The notes below the pieces were generated by a model. The model saw only the letters and a program-made list of their open reading frames with translations, did no database searches and was not told the origin of the DNA. DNA of 64,000 nucleotides, from NCBI RefSeq assembly GCF_001676725.1, contig NZ_CP016172.1, positions 3,534,001 through 3,598,000 on the forward strand, written 5' to 3'. The translations under genes and the position numbers were made by a program. Positions 42,701 through 49,000 of the stretch are shown here, one piece after another. The DNA comes from Bordetella flabilis. Lineage in GTDB: Bacteria > Pseudomonadota > Gammaproteobacteria > Burkholderiales > Burkholderiaceae_B. Position 1 is the stretch's first letter, and each line of letters begins with the position of its first letter.

Positions 42701-44178
42701 ACGGTCACTTCCAGCGTGGCGGTGGAAGTGCCGCCTTCGCCGTCGGAAACGATGTAGGTGATCGTGGTGGTCCTGGTCTCGCCCGCGGCCAGGCTCTGGA
42801 AGTCCTGGGCCGGGTTGAAGGTGTAGGTGCCGTCCGGCAGGATGGTGAAGGTGCCGCCGTTGGAACCGGCCACGGTGGCGCCGCCCGTCGGGATGTCACG
42901 GTCGCCGGCGTGGATGACCTGCAGCGTATCGCCGTCGGGATCGCTATCCCGGCCCGCGCCCTGTGGGTTGCCGGTAAGCACGTTGCCCGAGACCGTGGTG
43001 TCCTCGGTGCTTGTCGCGGTGTCGTTTACCGCGACCGGACCCGGATTGGTCACGCTCCAGTCGAAGGTTTCGGAGACCGAGGCGCCGCTGGCGTCCGTCG
43101 CCGTCACCACGACCTGGTACACGCCGTTATTGCCGCCTTGCGAAGCGGAATGGTCGATGTTGCCGCTGATGACGCCCGTATTGGGATCGATCACCAGGCC
43201 GGGAGGCAGGCCGATCGCGCTATAGGAGAGCCGGTCGCCATTGTCGACGTCGGCGAAATGGCTGGACACATCGAGGTTCACGCCCTGTTGCGCGTCCACG
43301 CCGGCGACGTTGTCGATGGCGCTTGTGGCCACGGGCGCGTCGTTCACGCCGTTCACGTTCACTGTGACCGTGGCCGTCGAGGTGTTGCCCAAGGGGTCGG
43401 TCACCGTATAGGTGATGCTGCTGGTGGCGGACTGGCCGACGCCCAGGTTCTGGAAGGACTCGCCCGGATTGAACACATAGCTGCCGTCCGGGAACACGGT
43501 GAACGTGCCGCCCGTCGATCCGGCAACGCTGACGCCGCCCGTCGTCATGGGGCGGTCGCCCACCGAGACGATGGCCAGCGCGTCGTTTTCCGGGTCGGTG
43601 TCGTTGGTGAGGATGTTGCCGCTGACCAGCGACTTCTCGCTCGTGGTGTTCTGGTCGTTGCCGGCGGTGGGGCCGCCGTTGTCCGGCGTGGTATTGGCCA
43701 GCCCGGCCGGCGTCAACAGGTTGATGGCGGGCACGCCCGCGCCGGGGTATTCCAGTGCCAGCGGCGTGGTGCCCTCGACGATACGGGCCAGGCGCACAAA
43801 GCTGCTGCCGCCCGCGTCTCCCCCACCGGCCACCAGGGCAGCCGTGGGATCCAGGTTATCGAAAGGATCCTGGCCGCTCTGCAGCGCTGCCAGCAGACGG
43901 TCGGAATCGGTGCCGGTGGGCGGCGCCACGGCGGCTTCGGAGCGGTCCACCGGCTGGCCCGCCATGTCGGCGTTGAAGGCCACATCACGGTTTTCCCCGA
44001 TCGTCAAAGGCATCCCGCCTTCGGTCTGCAGGCCCACGGTGCCGCCCGAGGCAGTCACGATCTCGGTGTCCGGCGGAATGCGGCTGCCGACGTGCAGTTC
44101 GGTGAGCGAGCCGTCGCTGTTGCGGATCCAGGCGCGTCCGGTGACTTGCGTAACGACTGCGGGAGTGGAGAAGGCCAT
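33793..44178 (-). CDS. brtA: Giant RTX biofilm adhesin, LapA/BrtA-like, with retention module
   Basis: A 3461-residue type I-secreted surface adhesin. Residues 1-150 are the retention module that keeps LapA-type proteins in the TolC pore, with the predicted LapG site at T112-A-A-L (DPTAALVAGGG). Residues 180-498 hold Ig/cadherin-like modules. Residues 499-2660 are 20 VCBS repeats, each about 105-115 residues and ending GTND or GTDD. Residues 2822-3025 are a von Willebrand A domain with a metal site DHSGS. Residues 3265-3345 are calcium-binding RTX nonapeptides (GGSGDDIIYGQGGND), then a C-terminal secretion domain. GGAGC precedes the ATG. Transporter genes lie upstream and lapG/lapD downstream. 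Repeats 3-8 and 9-14 form two copies of a six-repeat block, and a 687-bp segment is tandemly duplicated. Confidence 0.96.
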   Translation of the reverse strand: MAFSTPAVVTQVTGRAWIRNSDGSLTELHVGSRIPPDTEIVTASGGTVGLQTEGGMPLTIGENRDVAFNADMAGQPVDRSEAAVAPPTGTDSDRLLAALQSGQDPFDNLDPTAALVAGGGDAGGSSFVRLARIVEGTTPLALEYPGAGVPAINLLTPAGLANTTPDNGGPTAGNDQNTTSEKSLVSGNILTNDTDPENDALAIVSVGDRPMTTGGVSVAGSTGGTFTVFPDGSYVFNPGESFQNLGVGQSATSSITYTVTDPLGNTSTATVTVNVNGVNDAPVATSAIDNVAGVDAQQGVNLDVSSHFADVDNGDRLSYSAIGLPPGLVIDPNTGVISGNIDHSASQGGNNGVYQVVVTATDASGASVSETFDWSVTNPGPVAVNDTATSTEDTTVSGNVLTGNPQGAGRDSDPDGDTLQVIHAGDRDIPTGGATVAGSNGGTFTILPDGTYTFNPAQDFQSLAAGETRTTTITYIVSDGEGGTSTATLEVTVTGTNDVPVITPHQPTEGDPLNGDRGTVVEDGQISTQGKLNITDADHDQSFFQAQTNTAGQHGAFSIDADGRWTYNLANSDPAVQALAVGETLTEQFQVLSADGTPTTITVTIEGTNDIPAISGANTAAVTEDVEPSVSGQLAVADVDTSDTHSWSVSGEPKGAYGTISVDQTGKWTYTVDQQATQALRQGQQVQETFNILVADGHGGTAIQAVTVTITGTNDLPVVTSGSGAVTEDQNVTEGQLVTSGQLTITDADAGEGVFQPGAHFDGSTGNGNAPLGTLAFQADGSYTYTVDNSNAVVQGLRNGESIVETYTVTSQDGTTTSTITITINGTDDVPVITPGTPGGDKGTVQEDVTLSVQGKLDITDADHDQSFFQAQDNAPGKHGTFSVDANGNWTYNLANNDPAVQALAVGEHLTEQFTVVSADGTPTTVTVTIDGTNDIPEISGESSAALKEDAVPAVSGQLAVADVDTSDSHTWSITGKPQGQYGTLTIDQNGKWTYTADPKAIQALPEGKEVQETFVVQVDDGHGGTDLQTITVTLTGTNDVPQITGSDSGTVVEDFILAQITGGKLNVSDADAGQNSFQPQKVTGEHGTFTLHANGLWTFVLANGNADVQALGLGEKLVETYTVKTADGTPTNVTVTILGTNDAPHISGQSTGAFKEDVANSASGQLQVADVDAHDKHSWSIVGNGKSEYGTLTLDQTGKWTFTGNQKVQSLSEGETVQQKFTVVVSDGHGGFDTKTVTVNITGTNDVPVITPHHPGSDQGLVVEDAKPNTTGGKLDVKDADQGESRFVPQTNHPGEHGTFSIDQNGNWVYKLNNADPAVQALAAGETRTEQFQVSSQDGSATHTVTVTIVGTNDVPVVTNGASAVTEDHDVADGKLVTTGQLTINDVDAGQSTFRTDAHFQGSTGNAGAPLGVLEVKADGSYTYTVDNANTVVQGLRNGESIVETYTVTSQDGTATSTVTITINGTDDAPVIVGQAEGTVKEDVTLSVQGKLDITDADHDQSSFQAQDNAPGKHGTFSVDANGNWTYQLSNNDPAVQALAVGQHLTEEFQVISADGTPTTVTVTIDGTNDKPEISGESSAGLKEDAAPAVSGQLTVADVDTIDTHTWSIVGKPQGQYGTLTLDQSGKWTYTVDAKKVQSLSEGEPYTETFTVKVDDGHGGTDTQVVTVNLVGTNDVPVVSGIGSGTVVEDGGLLQKTGGILFVNDADAGEGHVQGAKITGTYGEFAINAFGVWTYTLNNNDPAVQSLGLGEKRVETFTVRTADGTPTNVTVTILGTNDAPHISGQSTGAFKEDAANSASGQLQVADVDAHDQHSWSIVGNGKSEYGTLTLDQTGKWTFTGNEKVQSLSEGEAVQQKFSVVVSDGRGGFDTQDVVVTITGTNDLPVITPHNPGDPQNPGSASDHGLVTEDVLDTTGGKLDIQDADAGENKFVAQTNHAGDHGTFSIDENGNWTYKLTNSDPAVQALGAGDTLTEKFTVSSADGSAQHEVTVTIVGTNDVPVLSSGVGAVTEDLNVVDGKLATSGQLTITDTDAGENHFKAGAHFDGSTGNGNAPLGTLVFNTDGSYTYTVANANPVVQGLKTGESIVETYTVTSQDGSKTSTITITINGTDDGATITPHNPGDPQNPGSASDHGLVTEDVLDTTGGKLDIQDADAGENKFVAQTNHAGDHGTFSIDENGNWTYKLTNSDPAVQALGAGDTLTEKFTVSSADGSAQHEVTVTIVGTNDVPVLSSGVGAVTEDLNVVDGKLATSGQLTITDTDAGENHFKAGAHFDGSTGNGNAPLGTLVFNTDGSYTYTVANANPVVQGLTSGQSIVETYTVTSQDGSKTSTITITINGTDDGATITPHSPDSDKGQVVEDVTYTTGGKLDVQDPDPGQSQFVAQPNTAGQHGTFTIDANGNWTYNLTNSDPLVQQLGKGETLVEKFTVSSVDGSAQHEVTVTIVGTNDIPSISGVSTGATTEDGASKVTGQLSVADVDIHDGHTWTVDSNPKGAYGSLTVDATGKWTYTVDTQATQALTGGQKVQDTFTVKVDDGHGGTATQTITVNITGTNDIPVITPHTSGGDRGLVIEDAQLSTQGKLDITDADQGQSAFKPQTVQDAYGTFTVDANGNWTYTLDNNNPAVQALSGSDTLGPRTFTVTSQDGTTTHNVTVNIGGANDAPTSADNSATMGVGQSHTFGINEFAFSDSHGEHDSLQSVVITRTPDSGSLTLNGQAVTQGQVISAADIAAGKLVYTPGADGKDASFGFEVRDTGGTANGGHNTSGEYNFDLATNNLVQGDNTSSGGSDGHGGHTPVLNGGSGDDIILGDLGGTVTTTVPGQNYNIALIVDHSGSMTAEIDGQTRMELVKDALLAFVKTLSNHDGIINVTLIGFGSSADTPVTVQGLDPNDVNSWNDKIIAAINNLSANGSTNYQDAFDTAVDWFQDQAGAGKGTANGYQNLSFFLTDGDPTVTNSGGSGSSTSASVLQTSINSFAELAAISTVHGVGIGDGVNQNYLRFFDNTAGTGTATVYFPSSTNLSDSNSYNWDESSNWTVRTNGGGTVANGNGSSIAITDASNKSGATVVDSKSITIAAGHTGHFEFELSTSNLSSSDNYSWALQQLVNGSWTTVQSGKGTGDITTGDFGSGQYRLEFSVLDNTSGGGTAKLTVDDITLVDNTPVSGPAGQVDIVHQASDLNTALTGGGSHSDPAAVGSDTINGGDGKDIIFGDTINTDGLSWNGHAAGTHDGQGMQALIDYLTATNGHAPTSAELYGYISANHAQFNVSGDTRGGDDVIHGGSGDDIIYGQGGNDQLYGDAGNDIIYGGEGSNLLHGGAGNDTLTGGSGSDTLIGGQGNDTLIGGGGGDTFKWELHDQGTNSAPAVDTIKNFNTNAASAGGDVLDLHELLQNPTDGDLSKYLHFTKQGADTVVNVSTTGHAQDAGGNAFDQKIVLQGVDLTNNGTLQDAAIINDLLQKGKLHGHD
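34140..34385 (-). repeat. RTX nonapeptide repeats of the adhesin
   Basis: About eight to nine GGxGxDxxx units in a row within the adhesin C-terminus (GGDDVIHGGSGDDIIYG, GGNDQLYGDAGNDIIYG, and so on). Such repeats fold into a calcium-bound beta roll after export by type I systems. Confidence 0.92.
37141..38514 (-). repeat. Nearly identical 687-bp tandem duplication in the adhesin gene
   Basis: The segments starting at 37141 and 37828 match almost base for base with a period of 687 bp (229 codons, two VCBS repeats). The matched proteins begin ITPHNPGDPQNPGSASDHG in copies 14 and 16 and VPVLSSGVGAVTEDLNVVDG in copies 15 and 17. Only a few substitutions were noticed, for example KTGES versus TSGQS near the right edge. 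The near identity indicates a recent duplication or gene conversion. Confidence 0.9.
38185..42033 (-). repeat. Six-VCBS-repeat block present twice in the adhesin gene
   Basis: VCBS repeats 3-8 (42033-40114, 1920 bp) and 9-14 (40113-38185, 1929 bp) follow the same order of six distinguishable repeat types. Matching pairs are AVTEDQNV/AVTEDHDV, EDVTLSVQGKLDITDADHDQ twice, ISGESSAAL/ISGESSAGL, SGTVVEDF/SGTVVEDG, ISGQSTGAFKED twice, and ITPHHPG/ITPHNPG. The block pairs are diverged, so this duplication is older than the 687-bp one. Confidence 0.85.
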
Positions 44179-44193
44179 GTTGTAGCTCCGGTT

Positions 44194-44249
44194 TAGGATG
44201 GCGTAATCCTATAGAGCTGGACCTATGGCCGGTATTGTCCTGGAGGACA
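44194..44249. promoter_or_regulatory. Inverted repeats upstream of the adhesin gene
   Basis: Two small dyads lie in the 265-bp gap before the adhesin start: TAGGAT-N6-ATCCTA (44194-44211), 16 bases before the ATG, and TGTCCT-N2-AGGACA (44236-44249). On the minus strand a TAGGAT overlapping the first could be a -10 box. They are candidate operators or a leader hairpin; the regulator is unknown. The rest of the gap up to 44443 shows no gene. Confidence 0.4.
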
Positions 44250-44443
44250 GGTTCGCGAGTGGGATTGAGGTGCGGGGAGAGTAATTAAGAAGTCTTGCAC
44301 GTCCGTCCCGCGCAGCGGCCCCTGCCGACCTCGCCGCCTGGACGCATGGAGCCCGGACACCGCTACGCGCCGGTGGCCAGGCCCCGGCTCTCCGGAAACG
44401 GGCCGGGCCGGGCGGCACGGCGGGCTCCACTGGACGGCGTGGC

Positions 44444-45070
44444 CTAGCGGCTGATGCCGTGCACCCGCAAGGCGAGCTGCAGGCGATCGCTCACCCCCAG
44501 CTTCTCGAATACAGAGGACAGATGCGCCTTGACCGTACGCTCGGTGATGCCCAGGGCGGAGGCGATCTCCCCGTTGGCTTCGCCGACCGCGGCGCGGCGG
44601 GCCACCATATCCTCGCGTTCGGTCAGCGCGTTGTTGTGCCACTGCTCCTGGCCGCCGGCACGGCTTTCCACCAGCCGCAACAGACGCGTGACCAGCGAAC
44701 GTCCCATCCATATTTCGCCGGATTCGACGACTTCCAGGATCTGGGTCAGGGTCGAAATCGGGACATAGGTGTGGCAGTACCCCACCGCCCCGGACGCCAA
44801 CACCTTGGTGCCCTGCTCGTCATGGGGCCGCGCACTGGCGACGATCACGCGCAGGCCATTCAGCGCGCCGGTCCATTGCTCGGAATTCCAGGCCGGCAGG
44901 CGGGGCAGATCGGCATCGACCACCACCAGCGATCGGCCCTGTTCACGCCAGCGCGCCATGTCGGGAAGACTGCGGCCGCGTGCGGGCAGCCATTGCCGCG
45001 CGTCCAGACCCGACCAGTGCTTCCACAGCAAGTCGTCATGGGTGACGAACAGAACCGGTGCCACGTGCAT
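44444..45070 (-). CDS. LuxR-type response regulator with atypical receiver
   Basis: A 208-residue protein. Residues 1-125 resemble a response-regulator receiver: HDD at 11-13 and VVVDADLP with D52 at the phosphate position. The usual Lys near the switch end is missing (GAVGYCHTYVPISTLTQIL), so normal phospho-switching is doubtful. Residues 145-205 are a LuxR/FixJ helix-turn-helix (NALTEREDMVARRAAVGEANGEIASALGI, ERTVKAHLSSVFEKLGV). GAGGT lies five bases before the ATG. No sensor kinase is adjacent. Its place between the secretion genes and the adhesin gene suggests it controls adhesin expression. Confidence 0.85.
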   Translation of the reverse strand: MHVAPVLFVTHDDLLWKHWSGLDARQWLPARGRSLPDMARWREQGRSLVVVDADLPRLPAWNSEQWTGALNGLRVIVASARPHDEQGTKVLASGAVGYCHTYVPISTLTQILEVVESGEIWMGRSLVTRLLRLVESRAGGQEQWHNNALTEREDMVARRAAVGEANGEIASALGITERTVKAHLSSVFEKLGVSDRLQLALRVHGISR

Positions 45071-45193
45071 CGATACCTCTAGTTAGTGTCCGGCCGCGGT
45101 GCGACCTTCGCGCCGCGGTGGGGCTGCAATGCGTATCCCGGGAACGGTGGACGATGCGGTGCCGCACCGTCCGGGCTCCCGGGCCGACTCGAC

Positions 45194-46615
45194 TCAACGT
45201 TCCGTGAAGGCGTTTTCCTTGGCGCGCAGGATGGGCTTGAGCAGGTACTGCATGACCGTCCGCTTGCCGGTAAGGATATGCACCTCGGCCACCATGCCGG
45301 GGATGATGGGCAAGTGCTTTTCGCCGACCGAAGAGCGCGCCGTGCGCACCCGCACGATGTAGAAGGAGTTGCCGCGTTCGTCCGTGATGGTATCGGCGCC
45401 GATCTGCTCCACGACGCCTTCCAGCCCGCCGTAGATCGCGTAGTCGTAGGCGGTGAACTTGACCTCCGCCTTCTGCTGCGCGTGCAGGAAACCGATGTCG
45501 CGCGGCAGCACGCGCACTTCCAGCAACAGCGAGTCGTCCGTGGGCACGATCTCCACGATGTCCTTGCCCGGCTGCACCACCCCGCCCACCGTGTTGGCCA
45601 GCAGGGTCTTGACCGTGCCGCGCACCGGCGAGCGGATCTCCGCCAGCTTGACCTTGTCGGCCAGCGCCAGTTTGCCTTCGCTCAGCGTGCGCAGCTTGGT
45701 GGTCGTGTCCGAGAGCTCGCTGCGCGCCTGGTTGCGGATATTGAGTTCCGCTTCCTCGGTCTTGCTCATCGCTTCCTTGATCGAGGCCTCGATGCGGTCG
45801 ATCTGCGCCTCGGCCGCCTTCTGCTCGCCGCAGCTCTTGGCCACGTCGCGCTGCAGGCGCAGCAGGTCGACCTCGGACACCGCGCCGCTCTTGAGCAAGG
45901 GCCGCGTCACGGTCAGCTCGCGCGAGGTCAGGCTGCAGGTGGTGGCGGCCTGGTCGCGCCTGGCCTGCGTCTCGCGCAGTTCTTCCTGGCGCTGCTTGAC
46001 CTGCTCCCTGGCCACGCTGACCGTGGCGTTCAATTCATTGGTGCGCTGGATCCAGGCATTGCGCTCGGCCTCGACGGCGACGGGCAATTGCGCGATCACC
46101 TCCTCCGGGGCCTGGAAAGGCTGGCCCGTGGCCAGGGCACGCAGCCGCGCGGCCTTGGCCAGCAGCGACAGGTATTCGGCGTTGTTCTCGCCCAGGGAAG
46201 AATTGAACCGGGTCGGGTCGATCTTCAGCAGGATCTGGCCCGGCTCCACCGCCTGGCCCGGCTGCACCAGGATTTCCTTGACCACGCCTCCGTCCAGGCT
46301 CTGCACGATCTGCACCTGGCGCGACGGCACGACCTTGCCTTCGCCGCGCACGACTTCGTCGATGGGACTCAGCGCGGCCCAGGCCAGCAGGATCGCCACC
46401 GCGACCAGCGAGGTCCACAACAGCACCCGGGCGCCGCGGGCGTCGGATTCGTGTATGGCCCACTCCGCATTACCGGTATACCCGGTCGTCACCTTGGGCT
46501 TGCCTCGGTCCTCGCCATCCAGCAGCACGTCGAACAACTTGACGAGCAGCGTCCGCGGCAGGCGCACCAGGGCGCCCAGGAAGGATCCGCCTTCATTCGC
46601 AACGTGGGTATTCAT
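45194..46615 (-). CDS. lapC: Type I secretion membrane fusion protein (HlyD/LapC)
   Basis: A 473-residue periplasmic adaptor. One inner-membrane helix (around 65-85, LLWTSLVAVAILLAWAALSPI) is followed by EVVRGEGKVVPSRQVQIVQ, a biotinyl-lipoyl half-motif (EILVQPGQAVEPGQILLKID), a long coiled coil (about residues 150-320) and the second half LAEIRSPVRGTVKTLLANTVGGVVQPG, then an HlyD C-terminal beta domain ending GKRTVMQYLLKPI. It links LapB to LapE. It starts two bases after the lapB stop, so the two are tightly coupled. Confidence 0.94.
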   Translation of the reverse strand: MNTHVANEGGSFLGALVRLPRTLLVKLFDVLLDGEDRGKPKVTTGYTGNAEWAIHESDARGARVLLWTSLVAVAILLAWAALSPIDEVVRGEGKVVPSRQVQIVQSLDGGVVKEILVQPGQAVEPGQILLKIDPTRFNSSLGENNAEYLSLLAKAARLRALATGQPFQAPEEVIAQLPVAVEAERNAWIQRTNELNATVSVAREQVKQRQEELRETQARRDQAATTCSLTSRELTVTRPLLKSGAVSEVDLLRLQRDVAKSCGEQKAAEAQIDRIEASIKEAMSKTEEAELNIRNQARSELSDTTTKLRTLSEGKLALADKVKLAEIRSPVRGTVKTLLANTVGGVVQPGKDIVEIVPTDDSLLLEVRVLPRDIGFLHAQQKAEVKFTAYDYAIYGGLEGVVEQIGADTITDERGNSFYIVRVRTARSSVGEKHLPIIPGMVAEVHILTGKRTVMQYLLKPILRAKENAFTER

Positions 46616-46617
46616 GC

Positions 46618-48789
46618 TCAGGCCCCCCGCCCCACGCGTCCGGTACGCAGCGCTTCCACGACCTGGTCCTTCGGACCGTCAGCCACGATGCGGCCGGCGT
46701 CTATGACGATGAGGCGGCTCACCAGCTCCAGCAGCGCCGTGCGATGCGTAATCAGCAGCAGCGTCTTGTTCGCTGCCGCGCCGGTCAGTTGTTTGCGCAG
46801 CCGCGCCTCGCTCTGGTGGTCCATATTGCTGCTGGGCTCGTCGAGCAGCAATACCGGAGGATCGTTGATCAGGGCCCGCGCAACCGCCACCGACTGGCGC
46901 TGGCCGCCCGACAGCGACTCGCCGCGCTCGCCGATCAGCATATCGAAGCCGTCGGGGTGGACATTGGCGAACTCGCTCACCCCGGCGACCTCGGCTGCCG
47001 CCAGGATGCTGGCGTCATCCGCGTACGGCGCGCCCATGGCGATGTTGTGCTTCAGGCTGCCGTAGAACAGCACCGGGTCCTGAGGCACGTAGCCGATTGC
47101 GCGCCGCAGATCCGCAGGGTCGACCTGTCGTACATCCACGCCGTCCAGCAGCACGGTGCCTTCGCTCGGCTGGTACAGGCCCAGCATCAGCTTTTCCAGC
47201 GTGGTCTTGCCTGAACCGATGCGCCCGATGATGCCCAGCTTCTCGCCCGGCGCCAGCTTGAAGGAAACGTTCTTCAGCACGGGTTGGGCCGCGCCGGGAT
47301 AGGAGAACGTCACGTCGCGGAACTCGATCGCGCCATGGAAGACCGGCCGGTGCAGGAACTCGGCCGTCTCAGGACGCTCCACGGGCAGTTGCATATAACC
47401 GTCGATGGAACCGAGCGAGGTGCGGGCGTTCTGGTATTGCAGCATCAGCCCGGCGATCTGTCCCAGCGGCACCAGGCAACGGCCGGCGATCATGGACGCG
47501 GCGATGATGCCGCCCATGGAGATAAAGGATTCCTGGGCCAGGTAGACGCCGATGGTGACCACGGCCACCGACACCAGTTGCTGCATGGCCGACACGAAGC
47601 CCACCGTCGTGCTGGACATCAGCTTGAGCTTGCTGCCGATATTCGCGATGAATTCGGTGGAGCGCTCCCAATTGCGCTGCATCGCCCCCTGGGCGTTGAG
47701 CGTCTTGACCGTTTCGAAGCCCGTCAGCGCTTCGACCAGGGTCGCGTTACGCTGCGACGCCGCCTGATACGACGCCATGGTCAGCGTTTCCATGCGGAAT
47801 TGCGCCGCCAGCGAGACCAGGACGATCAGCAAGATCGCCACCACGGGCGGGATCAGCATCCACGGGGAAATCCAGGCCAGCACCAGCAGGAACAGGATGA
47901 CGAACGGCAGATCCACCAGTGTGGTGATACTCGCCGACGCGATGAAATCCCGGATCGCCTCGAAGGAGCGCAGGTTCGCGGCGAAGGACCCGACCGACAC
48001 CGGCCGGCCTTCCATGCGCAGATCCAGCACCCGCTCCATGATGAGCGCCGACAGCCGCACGTCGACCCGTTTGCTCGCGCTATCGATGACATGCGCGCGC
48101 GCCGTGCTCAGGATCATATTGAAGATGACCACCACGGCGATGCCGACCACCAGCACCCACAGGGTTTCGAGGGCGTTGTTGGGCACGACGCGGTCGTACA
48201 CGTTCATCGTGAACAGCGGCATCGCCATCGCGAAGATATTGATCAGCACCGCCGCCACGATGGCGTCGCGGTACAGCCGGCGGTTCTCGAAGATCGCGGA
48301 CCAGAACCAGTGACGCCCACGCACCTTGCCGACTTCGGGCGACCGCGCGTCGTACCGGAACTGCGGGCGCACATAGCACGCCATGCCGGTGTAGTCGCGC
48401 GCCAGCTCTTCCGGATCGATCTCGACGGCGCCCGCGCCAAGTTCGGGATGGCTGATCAGGTACTTGCCATCGCGCGTCTCGAGCAGCAGGCAGGCGCGCT
48501 CCCCATGCAGCAGCAGGATGGCCGGCAGGATGTCGGTGGGGATCTGGTCGATGGGGCGCTTCACCAGCCGGGCCGACAGGCGCGCGCGCGCCGCGGCGCG
48601 GGGCAGCAAAGCCGGCGTCATGCGCTGGTCGACCAGCGGCAGGCCTGCCGACAACGCTTGCGCCGTGGCGGGCACGCCATGCACCCGCGTCAGTTCGACC
48701 AGGCAATCCAGCAAGGGATCGTCGTGCGTGGTACGAGGGTCCACGCGCCACGAGTCCACCGAGCGGTCAAATAACTTGTCCGTCTTCAT
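46618..48789 (-). CDS. lapB: Type I secretion ABC transporter (LapB)
   Basis: A 723-residue inner-membrane ABC exporter. Residues 20-160 are a C39-like domain without the catalytic cysteine motif, as in RTX-adhesin exporters. Six membrane helices follow (about 180-460), then the ATPase with Walker A GRIGSGKTT (about 520-528), the signature LSGGQRQ (about 627), Walker B VLLLDEPSSNMD and switch His in LLITHR. It would export the giant adhesin from its C-terminal signal. Its 5' end overlaps the 75-residue gene by 23 bases, and lapC starts just after its stop. Confidence 0.95.
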   Translation of the reverse strand: MKTDKLFDRSVDSWRVDPRTTHDDPLLDCLVELTRVHGVPATAQALSAGLPLVDQRMTPALLPRAAARARLSARLVKRPIDQIPTDILPAILLLHGERACLLLETRDGKYLISHPELGAGAVEIDPEELARDYTGMACYVRPQFRYDARSPEVGKVRGRHWFWSAIFENRRLYRDAIVAAVLINIFAMAMPLFTMNVYDRVVPNNALETLWVLVVGIAVVVIFNMILSTARAHVIDSASKRVDVRLSALIMERVLDLRMEGRPVSVGSFAANLRSFEAIRDFIASASITTLVDLPFVILFLLVLAWISPWMLIPPVVAILLIVLVSLAAQFRMETLTMASYQAASQRNATLVEALTGFETVKTLNAQGAMQRNWERSTEFIANIGSKLKLMSSTTVGFVSAMQQLVSVAVVTIGVYLAQESFISMGGIIAASMIAGRCLVPLGQIAGLMLQYQNARTSLGSIDGYMQLPVERPETAEFLHRPVFHGAIEFRDVTFSYPGAAQPVLKNVSFKLAPGEKLGIIGRIGSGKTTLEKLMLGLYQPSEGTVLLDGVDVRQVDPADLRRAIGYVPQDPVLFYGSLKHNIAMGAPYADDASILAAAEVAGVSEFANVHPDGFDMLIGERGESLSGGQRQSVAVARALINDPPVLLLDEPSSNMDHQSEARLRKQLTGAAANKTLLLITHRTALLELVSRLIVIDAGRIVADGPKDQVVEALRTGRVGRGA

Positions 48790-48994
48790 CGTCCAGCAAA
48801 TCCAGATGTTCGGATAACCGCGCCCGCTGCTGTTTACGCTCGGTGAGCTTGCGCTGCGCCTGTGGCGGAAGATCCGTCAGGCGCAGCGTGCCATTGGCGA
48901 TGAGGGCATCGATCAGGTCCTCCAGGACGCGCACGAAGTCCGCGTCCAGGCGGGAGAAATCGCTATCCCGATCTTTTTTGCCGTCAGTCGCCAT
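48767..48994 (-). CDS. Small acidic-basic protein of unknown function in the Lap operon
   Basis: A 75-residue protein without signal peptide or membrane helix. The first 15 residues are charged (MATDGKKDRDSDF), the middle is an amphipathic helix (FVRVLEDLIDALIANGTLRLTDLP), then a basic helix (AQRKLTERKQQRARL) and an acidic end (DLLDDEDGQVI). I do not recognise a family. It begins six bases after the lapE stop and overlaps lapB by 23 bases, so it is co-translated with the secretion genes; this argues that it is a real gene. A cytoplasmic role at the LapB exporter or as an assembly factor is a guess. Confidence 0.72.
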   Translation of the reverse strand: MATDGKKDRDSDFSRLDADFVRVLEDLIDALIANGTLRLTDLPPQAQRKLTERKQQRARLSEHLDLLDDEDGQVI

Positions 48995-49000
48995 GGTCGA

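Noticed and set aside
33799..44196. A 3465-codon open frame on the plus strand opposite the adhesin gene
   Set aside because: It mirrors the adhesin codon for codon, arises from high GC third positions and repetitive codon use, contains no recognisable domain, and lacks a promoter. The minus-strand protein has clear domains.
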